Shown: positions 25,074 through 33,278 of the stretch, one piece after another
Position numbering within the stretch: the first letter of the stretch is position 1
Layout of the letters: each line of letters opens with the position of its first letter
DNA from: Acidimicrobiaceae bacterium
GTDB lineage: Bacteria; Actinomycetota; Acidimicrobiia; Acidimicrobiales; RAAP-2
Length of the DNA: 34,105 bases
Direction of reading: 5' to 3'
Assembly: GCA_003169675.1 (NCBI GenBank)
Contig: PNAT01000117.1
Location: 1 to 34,105 of the forward strand
Translations under genes and position numbers: made by a program
The notes under the pieces: generated by a model
What the model saw: the letters and a program-made list of their open reading frames with translations, nothing else
What the model was told of the DNA's origin: nothing
The model's database searches: none

Positions 25074-25349
25074 TCAGTCGACCACCATTTTCGCCCGCAA
25101 CTCCTCCTGTCGGACTTCGAAGTCATCAAGTGAGATCCGGCCGTCGGCCAGGTCCTCATGGAGGGCTGCAAACTGCTCAAGTAGGCGGGATTGGTCGACG
25201 ACCTCACCGGTGCTCGAGTCGTCACCTTCAAGATCACCAGCCGCCTTGTCCTCTCGTCGGGTTTGACGGTCATCCATCTTTGCGCGGGCCCGGTCCTTCT
25301 TGGCCTGGTCGCGCTGTAGCTTGCCGAATGTCGAGCGTGCGCGTGCCAT
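25074..25349 (-). CDS. Small SHOCT-like charged protein
   Basis: 91 residues from the ATG at 25347-25349, with AAAGGAG 7 bases upstream. The N-terminal half is strongly basic (ARARSTFGKLQRDQAKKDRARAK), then an acidic linker. The C-terminal 'QFAALHEDLADGRISLDDFEVRQEELRAK' fits the SHOCT pattern (L-x-x-G-x-(I/L)-(S/T)-x-x-(E/D)-(F/Y)-x-x-x-K). SHOCT segments are short oligomerisation modules. Function otherwise unknown. Monocistronic, convergent with the MBL gene, and 104 bases upstream of it (in the other direction) lies a tRNA-Ser gene. Confidence 0.75.
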   Translation of the reverse strand: MARARSTFGKLQRDQAKKDRARAKMDDRQTRREDKAAGDLEGDDSSTGEVVDQSRLLEQFAALHEDLADGRISLDDFEVRQEELRAKMVVD

Positions 25350-25453
25350 TGTTCACTCCTTTCCGGTCGAGGGGACGACCAGGTACTGCCAGCAGAACGC
25401 CTGCCCTGCTGTTCGTGCATTTGCCAGCGATGCGACGGGCCTACTCGGCCCGG

Positions 25454-25542
25454 TGGCGGAGGAGGTGGGATTTGAACCCACGGTACCCATGAGGCACAAC
25501 GGTTTTCGAGACCGTCCGATTCGGCCGCTCTCGCACTCCTCC
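25454..25542 (-). tRNA. tRNA-Ser (anticodon CGA)
   Basis: The minus strand folds as a class II tRNA: acceptor GGAGGAG/CTCCTCC with discriminator G and encoded CCA. The D-arm is GAGCGGCCGAATCGG. The anticodon stem ACGGT/ACCGT has loop CTCGAAA (anticodon CGA, reading UCG). A long variable arm and T-arm GTGGGTTCAAATCCCAC follow. The long variable arm and CGA anticodon identify serine. Confidence 0.97.
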
Positions 25543-25591
25543 GGGTGAGAGCCTAGCCGCTACGCCTCCGGCAGGAAGCCGGGCGAGCCCG

Positions 25592-26044
25592 TCAGCGGGC
25601 GCGTCTATCGGCGAAGAAGGAGGTCAGGAGGTTGCTGCACTCCTCCGACCGAATGCCGGACGTGACCGGCACCTCATGGTTGAGGCGGGGGTCCGCGCAC
25701 AGGTTGTAGAGGGTTCCGCAGGCACCAGCGCGGGGGTCGTTGGCCCCGTAGACCAGGCGACCCAGGCGCGAGGCCACCAGGGCTCCGGCGCACATCGGGC
25801 ACGGTTCAAGCGTCACGACCAGGGTGACGACGGAGAGGCGCCAACCACCAAGGACGTTGGCGGTGTCGCGCAATACGAGCATCTCCGCGTGGGCCGTGGG
25901 GTCGCCGGCGCCTTCGCGCTGGTTGTGGCGGGCCGCCAGCACGCGGCCGTCGACCAGGGTGACGGCACCCACGGGGACCTCGCCCAGATCGAAGGCCAGG
26001 CGGGCCTGCCCCAAGGCCAGGGCCATGGCTTCATGGTCGGTCAC
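25592..26044 (-). CDS. tadA: tRNA(adenine34) deaminase TadA
   Basis: 150 residues from a GTG at 26044; a start at the internal ATG six codons later is possible. The zinc deaminase motifs are complete: HAE with His52 and proton-shuttle Glu54, then PCPMCAGA with Cys82 and Cys85. 'NDPRAGACGTLYNLCADPRLNHEVPV' and 'SNLLTSFFADRR' are characteristic of bacterial TadA and its tRNA-binding C-terminus. It converts A34 to inosine in tRNA-Arg(ACG). It is adjacent to tRNA-Ser, as in other actinobacteria. A small hairpin (25568-25582, CCGGC/GCCGG) lies in the gap after its stop. Confidence 0.95.
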   Translation of the reverse strand: MTDHEAMALALGQARLAFDLGEVPVGAVTLVDGRVLAARHNQREGAGDPTAHAEMLVLRDTANVLGGWRLSVVTLVVTLEPCPMCAGALVASRLGRLVYGANDPRAGACGTLYNLCADPRLNHEVPVTSGIRSEECSNLLTSFFADRRAR

Positions 26045-26086
26045 AGCGGGTGACGGAGAATATGTGGGATCGATGATGACTCTTGT

Positions 26087-27010
26087 TTATCCTGGCAGGC
26101 CGAGCCGAGTGCGTAGACGACCTGTTGCCGTGCTCAACGCCGCCTCGTGGATATGCAACTGCGAGAACCAAGAGCCGAAGGCTATTGGTTGCACTCCGGG
26201 GAGTGTCTGGAGGAAGGATATGAAGGCTTTCACCTGCACCTTCACGCCCCCGCTGGCCTTAGTCAGATCCTTGGGCCACGGGATCGCCGCCAATGCGGAG
26301 GAGTATTTCTGCAGTGCGCTCAGGTAGTTAGAAATCGACGGGGTCGAATTCGCCACAGTCGGAATCGTCTTCAAGTTTTGAAGGTCACCGGTCAGTCCAA
26401 CTCCTGCCACATTGACCGTGTTCTCTGCCGTCTCAAATTGGACCAACACGGATGGTGGGTGGGTTGGCGTTGCGGCGTAATGCAGGGGCGCCTTGGTGCC
26501 CGAGTGCATGGTGCCTTTCACATAACCCGCCGCGGCACCGGCGACTACGGCAGCAGCGAGGAGGAACGGCCAGACCTTCCGGCGCTTACTCGAAGCTCCG
26601 GCTACTAGGAAAGGGCCGACCGCCCGAGTTTGAGGCTCCGCCTCGGTTGTCGCATCCGCTTCGGTTGTCGCATCCGCTTCGGTTGGCGCATCCGCTTCGG
26701 TTGTCGCAACCGCCTCGGTTGGCGCAACCGCCTCGGTTGGCGCAACCGCCTCGGTTGGATCTCTCGGCGATTCGGGAGCGGGGGTCCCAATGATCGGCGA
26801 AGGAGTCGCTGGCACGGTTGTGGACAACGATGTTTGCCGGAGGTTCCCACTGGACCGCCAATCCCACCCTGCGATCAGCTGTGCAATTGCGGCGAGGCGT
26901 TCGTTCGTGGTGCCCTCCTGCCGCAACAAGGGGGTCAATGGCGGATCTTCAGTCACTGAACCATTTTGCTTCATCAAATGGTTGGAGGTGTAAAGAGATA
27001 TTCCACCCAT
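26087..27010 (-). CDS. Single-pass membrane protein with hexapeptide tandem repeats, function unknown
   Basis: 307 residues from the ATG at 27010; ATG at 26974 is an alternative and neither has a strong Shine-Dalgarno. The N-terminal region has a helical 'RQEGTTNERLAAIAQLIAGWDW' and then a Pro/Ser-rich linker. Residues 86-127 are seven TEA-x-x-x hexapeptides (TEAVAP, TEADAT and so on). One membrane segment, VWPFLLAAAVVAGAAAGYV (146-164), follows a KRRK stop-transfer-like basic patch, so the repeats should be cytoplasmic. The last 140 residues, probably outside, look helical ('SISNYLSALQKYSSALAAIPW'). I do not recognise a family. Base composition is lower in GC than the neighbours. The 212 bases upstream (27011-27222) show no supported gene. 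Confidence 0.7.
   Translation of the reverse strand: MGGISLYTSNHLMKQNGSVTEDPPLTPLLRQEGTTNERLAAIAQLIAGWDWRSSGNLRQTSLSTTVPATPSPIIGTPAPESPRDPTEAVAPTEAVAPTEAVATTEADAPTEADATTEADATTEAEPQTRAVGPFLVAGASSKRRKVWPFLLAAAVVAGAAAGYVKGTMHSGTKAPLHYAATPTHPPSVLVQFETAENTVNVAGVGLTGDLQNLKTIPTVANSTPSISNYLSALQKYSSALAAIPWPKDLTKASGGVKVQVKAFISFLQTLPGVQPIAFGSWFSQLHIHEAALSTATGRLRTRLGLPG
26630..26755 (-). repeat. Seven tandem copies of an 18-base coding repeat
   Basis: Copies are exactly 18 bases apart; the plus-strand core TCGGTTG recurs at 26643, 26661, 26679, 26697, 26715, 26733 and 26751. They fall into two types, GTCGCATCCGCT-like and GGCGCAACCGCC-like, arranged in blocks. The period keeps the frame, so copy number can change without breaking the protein (TEA hexapeptides). 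Confidence 0.93.
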
Positions 27011-27222
27011 GGACTCATAAACAGCCGTTAGCGGAGGTGAGGTGAGCGGGCAAAGTGGCTATGCGCTCGTTCCGCAGGGATGTGCCCGTTGCTGGAGGGG
27101 TCGTTGGTACTGGATCAATCGTGCAGACCCATCGGGTCGTCTTTCCCGTGGGTAGGCCCCAGCGCGGCCTGACCGAGCGACACTGCGATCGAGAAATCGG
27201 CCCTCTGCCGCGACATCCGGCC

Positions 27223-27582
27223 TCAATTGGACATCCAGCTTGGGGTCGCCGGTCTCATCGTCAATGACTGAATGGAGGTTGGCCCTCGGACCAGGCGATC
27301 GTCGACCGGAGAACCGTGAGTCTCTGACGGAGTTCCCGAAATCGTTCCACCCACCTGCGCCATCCGATTGGCCAATACGACGGCTCGTCCGATCGCTTGC
27401 TCAGGAGACCTTGCCCCTCGCATGGCGTTCCGCAATGCATTGATGTCGCATTCCGAAATCACGCCACTGCCGTCGGACGCCCGATATCGGGCCGTTAGCT
27501 CCAATATAAATTGGCGCACGAGATCGAGGGACTTCACTTCTGTAAAGGATGTCACATGGGTAGCTGAGGGATCAGGATGCAT
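27223..27582 (-). CDS. Small hypothetical protein
   Basis: 119 residues from the ATG at 27582, without a clear Shine-Dalgarno. The middle reads as a helical domain: 'KSLDLVRQFILELTARYRASDG' followed by 'ECDINALRNAMRGARSPEQAIGRAVVLANRMAQVGG'. The C-terminal 35 residues look disordered. No family is recognised. It lies 71 bases downstream of the coiled-coil gene on the same strand and shares its lower GC content, so the two may be co-transcribed. That the frame is real rests on its protein-like composition and the absence of a better gene here. Confidence 0.5.
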   Translation of the reverse strand: MHPDPSATHVTSFTEVKSLDLVRQFILELTARYRASDGSGVISECDINALRNAMRGARSPEQAIGRAVVLANRMAQVGGTISGTPSETHGSPVDDRLVRGPTSIQSLTMRPATPSWMSN

Positions 27583-27653
27583 CGGGGCGGGTTTACTTCT
27601 TTGTACCGGCGGTCGAACGAGACGGTGCGAAGATCAGAGCACCGACTCCATCG

Positions 27654-28238
27654 TTAGGTTGTGCCGATGGCCGGTGATGATCCCTCCGGCGAGCCGAAAT
27701 CCGGCAACCCCATCGGAGTGAGTTTCGCGCTCAATGCCCCAAGCTCCTTGACCAACTCTCCGTTGATGTGTGAGAAGCCGGCGATGGCAACCTGTAACTC
27801 ATGAGCGGTCTCGGCTGGAATGGACTTCAACGCTTGGGCATCGCGGCGGATCTCTTCAGCATCTTCGGTTGCCTCACGTAGAATCTCTTGCGCTTTTGCT
27901 TCTGCCTGTTCGAGAATGGCGCGCACCTGCTGCTCAAGGCTTGACAGCGAGGAGTCAGTGAACCTCTGTGCCTCAACGAATAGTCGGCCAATTTCAACCT
28001 CCGTCGTCCACACGGCGGAGACGTGGTCCATTTGGTCGTGGGCGCGATCAAGCCTGTCCTGGAGATCCTTGATGGCACTCGACACAAACTGGATCTCGGC
28101 GTTGGCAGACTCAACCGCATCGTTTTCATCCACGGGTAATGCAGTCCCACCCAAACCCATTGCCGTGGTGGCCGCATGGTGCTGTCCGGGAGTCGGAGGC
28201 AGCTCACCGAATACCGGGTCGGAAGCAGAGGTGTTCAT
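27654..28238 (-). CDS. Coiled-coil protein, DivIVA-like in character
   Basis: 194 residues from the ATG at 28238, with AAGGAGG immediately upstream (short spacing); the longer frame overlaps upstream sequence without family character. About residues 50-135 form a long coiled coil, with heptad-like 'SAIKDLQDRLDRAHDQMDHV' and 'LEQQVRAILEQAEAKAQEI' followed by acidic/basic 'LREATEDAEEIRRDAQ'. Alanine/glutamate repeats of this kind are typical of DivIVA/Wag31-type and F-ATPase b-like stalk proteins, but the DivIVA N-terminal lipid-binding motif is not seen. No membrane segment. A cytoskeletal or scaffold role is only a guess. It is transcribed away from the tRNA-Ser(GGA) gene 110 bases upstream. 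Confidence 0.75.
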   Translation of the reverse strand: MNTSASDPVFGELPPTPGQHHAATTAMGLGGTALPVDENDAVESANAEIQFVSSAIKDLQDRLDRAHDQMDHVSAVWTTEVEIGRLFVEAQRFTDSSLSSLEQQVRAILEQAEAKAQEILREATEDAEEIRRDAQALKSIPAETAHELQVAIAGFSHINGELVKELGALSAKLTPMGLPDFGSPEGSSPAIGTT

Positions 28239-28348
28239 GACCTCCTTTTCATACCAGGCGGATGGGATCAGGACCAAGGGGCAAGGCAAGGTTCGCCCTA
28301 AATTCACAATCACGTGGGGCGCGTCCAATGGTCGTCACTGATTGTCGG

Positions 28349-28433
28349 CGGAGGAGGTGGGATTTGAACCCACGGTTGGTTGCCCAACACACGATTTCCA
28401 ATCGTGCCGATTCGGCCGCTCTCGCACTCCTCC
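28349..28433 (-). tRNA. tRNA-Ser (anticodon GGA)
   Basis: Minus-strand class II tRNA with acceptor GGAGGAG/CTCCTCC and discriminator G. The D-arm is identical to that of the tRNA-Ser at 25454-25542. The anticodon stem CACGA/TCGTG has loop TTGGAAA (anticodon GGA, reading UCC/UCU). A long variable arm and T-arm GTGGGTTCAAATCCCAC follow. The 3' CCA is not encoded (CCG follows the discriminator), unlike the CGA gene. Confidence 0.97.
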
Positions 28434-28645
28434 GAGCCTGCAGCCCGGTCAGGCTAATGGCAGCGGATCGAACCGGTCGGCAGCCTTGCCGTTCCCTCAC
28501 GATCCCCTGATCGTTCATGGAGGAATCTGGGTTTGAAGAGCACCAGCAGATGCCGAACGACGTGTGGGAGTTTGGCTAATTGTCACGTATAGATCATGTG
28601 ATGTTTACTTTTAGTTCATCTTCTTGTAATGTTTGAGGATGCTGA
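28434..28645 (+). promoter_or_regulatory. AT-rich leader region before the universal stress protein genes
   Basis: No gene is supported in these 212 bases. The last 70 bases (about 28575-28645) are much richer in A/T than anything nearby and include TATAGAT at 28588-28594 and TTTACTTTTAGT from about 28604. They probably hold the promoter for the two usp genes. I could not assign a convincing -35/-10 pair. The first part lies upstream of the tRNA-Ser gene on the other strand. Confidence 0.4.
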
Positions 28646-29167
28646 ATGACCAAAAGCGGAGGATTTGAGGTGTTCCGCCGGATCCTGGTGGCAGTCGACG
28701 GGTCAAGGGCAGGCCGGACAGCGGACATATTTGCCACCAAATTGGCCGACCAGTTTGGCGCTGCCACCTTTGTTGTCCAGTTCACCGAGGCAAGCGGAAG
28801 GAGGTCAGGTGGCCAGGAATCGGTGATTGACCAGCCCGAACAGGGAAACCTTCAGAGATCCGAACTGAGAGTCTGTGCTTACACGAGAGCCGCCCTTGAT
28901 CACCAGCTGGTCTGTGGAGTTGCGAAGGTTGCAGACGACCTCGGGGCGGACCTGATTGTGCTGGGACTGGATCGTCGCCGCCTGTCGCACCGTCACTTCT
29001 CGCGAAGTGTCCGAGAGCAGCTGACCCGGGCGACGGAGCTGCCGGTCATGATCCCGGCCACTTCTCCCAGCCGGGACAACGAAGTCCGGGGCTCGGCTGA
29101 AGATCCCATCGATCAGGTGAGGGACACCAAGGAGATCGAGTGTGAAAGATGGGCTCAAGTTGTTTGA
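28646..29167 (+). CDS. Universal stress protein-like, degenerate nucleotide motif
   Basis: 173 residues from the ATG at 28646 (GAGGAT upstream). The Usp fold is seen as 'FRRILVAVDGSRAGRTADIFATKLADQFGA' (beta1-alpha1) and 'VADDLGADLIVLGLDRR' (beta4). The usual ATP-binding pattern G-x2-G-x9-G-(S/T) is broken: it reads GLDRRRLSHRHFSRSV, so the second Gly is Arg and the later Gly is also Arg. It is thus probably a non-ATP-binding member. The C-terminal 35 residues after PVMIPA extend beyond the usual domain. It overlaps the next usp gene by 26 bases in another frame. Confidence 0.85.
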   Translation: MTKSGGFEVFRRILVAVDGSRAGRTADIFATKLADQFGAATFVVQFTEASGRRSGGQESVIDQPEQGNLQRSELRVCAYTRAALDHQLVCGVAKVADDLGADLIVLGLDRRRLSHRHFSRSVREQLTRATELPVMIPATSPSRDNEVRGSAEDPIDQVRDTKEIECERWAQVV

Positions 29168-29573
29168 GAATGTGGTTGTGGGAGCGGTTGATTCAGAAGC
29201 TGCTGCTCACGCGGTCCAGCAAGCCATTGAGGTGACGAAGGCATCCGGTGGGACGTTGCATATTGTGACTGCCTTCAAAGCGAATCGGCCCCATCCCCCC
29301 GAGATGCCCGAGGAATTCCGCTACTCGTCCCCATCGTTCGACCCAGTTGACCTTCTTCTCAACAAGCTAAAGGCCACTGCGAACCAAGTTTCTGTTCGGG
29401 TGACAACCAACCCCGTTCTTTCCGACCCAGTCGACGCCATCATTAGAGTGGCGGAGCAGGAGAATGCAGATCTCATAGTTGTCGGCGTCAAGCGCTCTCA
29501 TGGGGCGCGCCACATGTCCCACGTGACGAAGATTGTCATGGACAAGGCGGCCTGCGCAGTCCTCGTCGTCTAG
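29142..29573 (+). CDS. Universal stress protein-like, second of a pair
   Basis: 143 residues from a GTG at 29142 with AAGGAGATC upstream, inside the end of the preceding usp gene. Usp features: 'LFENVVVGAVDSEAAAHAVQQAIEVTKASGG', 'TLHIVTAFKANRP', 'IIRVAEQENADLIVVGVKRS' and 'ACAVLVV'. The nucleotide motif is again altered (GVKRSHGARHMSHVT in place of G-x2-G-x9-GS). The GTG start and overlap point to translational coupling, and the two products may form a heterodimer, since Usp proteins are usually dimers. The SRP RNA gene follows after about 60 bases. Confidence 0.88.
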   Translation: MKDGLKLFENVVVGAVDSEAAAHAVQQAIEVTKASGGTLHIVTAFKANRPHPPEMPEEFRYSSPSFDPVDLLLNKLKATANQVSVRVTTNPVLSDPVDAIIRVAEQENADLIVVGVKRSHGARHMSHVTKIVMDKAACAVLVV

Positions 29574-29592
29574 GACGAGCACGTCACTCGTC
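29574..29592 (+). terminator. Hairpin after the universal stress protein genes
   Basis: GACGAG/CTCGTC stem of 6 with a 7-base loop begins right after the usp stop codon. No T-run follows, so termination strength is uncertain; it lies before the SRP RNA gene. Confidence 0.4.
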
Positions 29593-29634
29593 AGAAGGAA
29601 GGACAGATAGGCTGGAGAGTCCCATAGCTCCGAT

Positions 29635-29754
29635 GTTGGGAGCGGTGGCCGGGTCCTGCGCAACGGCCGCTCGTGAATCGAGTCAGGGTCGGAAGGCAGC
29701 AGCTCTCAGCGGGTATGGCCGGGTGCCGTAGCCAACCTGGCCACCGCTCCGAAC
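29635..29754 (+). ncRNA. ffs: Bacterial small signal recognition particle RNA (4.5S-type)
   Basis: The conserved Ffh-binding hairpin is seen as GTCAGGGTCGGAAGGCAGCAG (29682 onward), with the GGAA tetraloop and the asymmetric AGCAG side. The ends form a perfect 12-base helix, GGAGCGGTGGCC (29639-29650) with GGCCACCGCTCC (29739-29750), extended by GTT/AAC. The roughly 120-base length is a little above the usual 95-115. Its place just before dnaX is the common actinobacterial arrangement. Exact ends are estimated from the pairing. Confidence 0.9.
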
Positions 29755-29795
29755 ACCGGGCCGTCGGTCAGAGCGCACGGATAGGCTCGACGATC

Positions 29796-31595
29796 ATGGC
29801 TTATGTCCCCTTCGTCTCGTTGTACCGGCGCTTCCGACCGGGCCGTTTTGGAGAGATCCGTGGCCAGGACCATGTGGTGCGTGCACTGCGCAGCGCAGTC
29901 CGCGACGAGCGTGTGTCGCACGCGTACCTTTTCAGTGGGCCGCGTGGCACCGGCAAAACCTCGTCGGCGCGCATTTTGGCCAAGGCCCTCAACTGTGAGG
30001 CACCGGTAGATGGCGAGCCGTGTGGCAACTGCACGTCGTGCACAGAAATCACGCTGGGCACATCCCTGAATGTGCATGAGCTCGATGCAGCTTCGAATAA
30101 CGGAGTCGATGCGATGCGCGACTTGGTCGCCCACGCCGGATTGGGGACTCCTGGGCGCTGGAAGGTATACATCGTCGACGAAGTCCACATGCTCTCCACT
30201 CCGGCAGCCAATGCGCTGCTCAAGACGCTGGAAGAGCCGCCAAGCCATGTCGTCTTCGTGCTGGCCACCACAGATCCCCAGAAGGTGCCACCCACCATTC
30301 GCAGTCGGACCCAACATCTGGAGTTCCGCCTCTTGGGAGCGGATACCCTGCAAGATTTGTTGGAGTCCGTCAAGGCCCAAGCCGGGCTCACCATGGACGA
30401 CCAGTCGGTACAGGTGGCCGTACGCCGCGGAAAGGGTTCAGCCCGCGATGCGCTCTCTGCGCTGGACCAAATGTCTACTGCAGGATCGTCTGACTCGGCT
30501 CGGCCCGAACTCTCCGAAGTCATGGTTGCCCTGAGTGAGGGTGATGTTTCCGGAGTACTGATTGCAGTGAGCGGGCTTTTGGCCGGTGGTTGGGGCCCGC
30601 AACAGTTGGCCGTTGAGCTGGTGGACGACCTTCGACAGGTCTTTCTGGCCGCATTGGCTCCGACCCTGTGTTCGGAGTCGGGCCCGTCGCGTGAGCGGTT
30701 CACTGAACTGGCCAAGGCAATGGGACTGGCCAAAGTTGTGCGCAGCATGGAGTTGGTAGGGCGGGCTCAGGTCGACATACGCGATGCGCCAGACGCACAG
30801 ATTGTTTTGGAGATCGCAATTGTGCGAGCCACTCGTCCCGACCTTGACATGGGAATTGAGGCGTTGTCAGTGCGAGTGAGCAACCTTGAGCGCACTCTTA
30901 CCTCCGGGACGCCATATCAAAGCGCGGCGACCACCCTTGAGGTTGCTGACCCGATCAAACCTGCCGAACCTGCACCACCGTCTCAGGGCGAAGCGGGGAA
31001 GCGCCCTTCGCTGGGCGCGTACCGGCGACGTCCAGATAATTCTCCCGCCGGCGGAGCCGAGCATGCAGTAATGGGGAAGATTAAAGAGCCAAGAAGCTCC
31101 CACTTGACACCTCCGCCATCGACTCCAGTGAGCGTGGATACCCATCCAAGTCCCACTGTCGACCGTGACAGCCTGTCGGAAGCATGGGGTGATGGCGTAC
31201 TGCGCGGCCTCCCGGCGCGGGTTAAGGCGCTCTACAGTGCCGGTCATTTTGTCGCTGTTGACGCACAAGGGGCACAGTTCGCGCTGCCTACCGCTCCTCA
31301 CCGTGATCGCTGTGCAGAGTTGGTGTCTGAAGTGGAAGCCGCGCTATTGGAGCGATTCGGCCAGCCAGTGAAATTGGTTCTAGTAGTCGATGAATCCATT
31401 TCCGGTTCAACGCCGCGGCATGAGCCAACCGATCGCGGTGAAGGTGTGCTGACCACAGAGACTCACAACGACCGAGGCGAAGAGGTGGATGCGGCAGAAT
31501 TCCATCATGGAACCAATGAGAATGCCGACCAGGCATCTGAAGCCGAGGCCCGTCTCTTGCAAGCTTTTCCTGGGGCCAGTGAGGTGGTCAACTAG
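29796..31595 (+). CDS. dnaX: DNA polymerase III subunit gamma/tau
   Basis: 599 residues from the ATG at 29796 (MAYVPFVSLYRRFRPGRF). The frame extends upstream through the SRP RNA, which is rejected. Walker A GPRGTGKTS is at 48-56, zinc module Cys67, Cys76, Cys79 and Cys82, and Walker B VDEVHML at 127-133. Sensor/arginine-finger region 'ATTDPQKVPPTIRSRTQ' follows. Clamp-loader domain III is followed by a Pro/Ser-rich linker (about 400-460) and a C-terminal tau-like domain ('GLPARVKALYSAGHFVAVDAQG'). It is the ATPase of the sliding-clamp loader. Its TAG is immediately followed by the recR ATG. Confidence 0.96.
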   Translation: MAYVPFVSLYRRFRPGRFGEIRGQDHVVRALRSAVRDERVSHAYLFSGPRGTGKTSSARILAKALNCEAPVDGEPCGNCTSCTEITLGTSLNVHELDAASNNGVDAMRDLVAHAGLGTPGRWKVYIVDEVHMLSTPAANALLKTLEEPPSHVVFVLATTDPQKVPPTIRSRTQHLEFRLLGADTLQDLLESVKAQAGLTMDDQSVQVAVRRGKGSARDALSALDQMSTAGSSDSARPELSEVMVALSEGDVSGVLIAVSGLLAGGWGPQQLAVELVDDLRQVFLAALAPTLCSESGPSRERFTELAKAMGLAKVVRSMELVGRAQVDIRDAPDAQIVLEIAIVRATRPDLDMGIEALSVRVSNLERTLTSGTPYQSAATTLEVADPIKPAEPAPPSQGEAGKRPSLGAYRRRPDNSPAGGAEHAVMGKIKEPRSSHLTPPPSTPVSVDTHPSPTVDRDSLSEAWGDGVLRGLPARVKALYSAGHFVAVDAQGAQFALPTAPHRDRCAELVSEVEAALLERFGQPVKLVLVVDESISGSTPRHEPTDRGEGVLTTETHNDRGEEVDAAEFHHGTNENADQASEAEARLLQAFPGASEVVN

Positions 31596-32198
31596 ATGTA
31601 CACCGGTCCACTTCGCGCGCTCATAGATGAACTGGGACGCCTTCCCGGCATCGGTCCGAAATCGGCGCAGCGCATCGCCTTCCACATCTTGAAGGTGCCG
31701 ACAGAAGACGCTCACCGGCTTTCCGACGCGATTGTTGTGGTTAAAGAGAGGACCACGCTGTGCGAACAATGCTTCAACGTGGCCGAAGGCGGGGCGTGGT
31801 GTGCCATTTGCAGCGATGACCAACGCGACGGCGAGGTCATCTGCGTCGTAGAAGATCCCAGAGATATCGTGGCCGTTGAGCGCACCAATCAGTTTCACGG
31901 TCGTTACCACGTCCTTGGCGGAGCGCTCAATCCTCTCGAAGGTATCGGGCCCGATCAGCTCAAAGTGCGCGAGCTCCTCGCCCGGATTGACGCCGGACAA
32001 ATCCGCGAGGCGATCGTGTGTACGAATCCCAACCTTGAGGGAGAAGCCACCGCCATGTATGTGGCGCGCCTCCTGACGCCATTGGGCGTCATCGTTTCCC
32101 GACTGGCCAGCGGGCTTCCAGTCGGAGGCGACCTGGAGTATGCAGACGAGTTGACGCTGGGACGGGCGCTGGAAGGCCGCCGTAGAATCGAGGTCTGA
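31596..32198 (+). CDS. recR: Recombination mediator protein RecR
   Basis: 200 residues, full length for the family. An N-terminal helix-hairpin-helix ([17 protein letters not shown], 13-29), Cys4 zinc finger (Cys56, Cys59, Cys69, Cys72) and Toprim domain from about residue 79 ('[16 protein letters not shown]', '[15 protein letters not shown]') are all present. The C-terminal '[26 protein letters not shown]' is nearly invariant. It acts with RecO and RecF to load RecA at gaps. The start codon directly abuts the dnaX stop. Confidence 0.97.
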   Translation: MYTGPLRALIDELGRLPGIGPKSAQRIAFHILKVPTEDAHRLSDAIVVVKERTTLCEQCFNVAEGGAWCAICSDDQRDGEVICVVEDPRDIVAVERTNQFHGRYHVLGGALNPLEGIGPDQLKVRELLARIDAGQIREAIVCTNPNLEGEATAMYVARLLTPLGVIVSRLASGLPVGGDLEYADELTLGRALEGRRRIEV

Positions 32199-32219
32199 GC
32201 CTTGTTGGCGTTCTCGTAA

Positions 32220-33254
<1,035 letters not shown>

Positions 33255-33255
33255 A

Positions 33256-33277
33256 CCGATTCGGCGGCCCGAACCGG
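33256..33277. terminator. Bidirectional hairpin between asd and phoU
   Basis: CCGATTCGG (33256-33264) and CCGAACCGG (33269-33277) form a 9-base stem with a 4-base loop. One position is mismatched on the plus strand but wobble-paired on the minus strand. It fills the whole gap between the two convergent genes. No T-tract. Confidence 0.5.
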
Positions 33278-33278
33278 C

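Noticed and set aside
26630-26755. CRISPR-like array
   Set aside because: The repeats are contiguous without spacers, 18 bases long and in frame within a coding region.
27055-27267. Small plus-strand open frame of 70 codons
   Set aside because: Arg/Pro/Gly-rich, no ribosome-binding site, and overlaps the end of the small hypothetical gene on the other strand.
25543-28348. Integrated mobile element between the tRNA-Ser genes
   Set aside because: No integrase, transposase or phage gene is seen, and the shared 30 bases are expected for serine isoacceptors. Kept only as a low-certainty finding.
28573-28608. Defined sigma-70 type promoter before the usp genes
   Set aside because: Several partial -35 and -10 matches occur, but no pair has acceptable spacing, so only a general AT-rich leader is reported.
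29673-29795. N-terminal extension of dnaX
   Set aside because: It lies inside the SRP RNA gene; MAYVPFVSLYRRFRP at 29796 is the family N-terminus.
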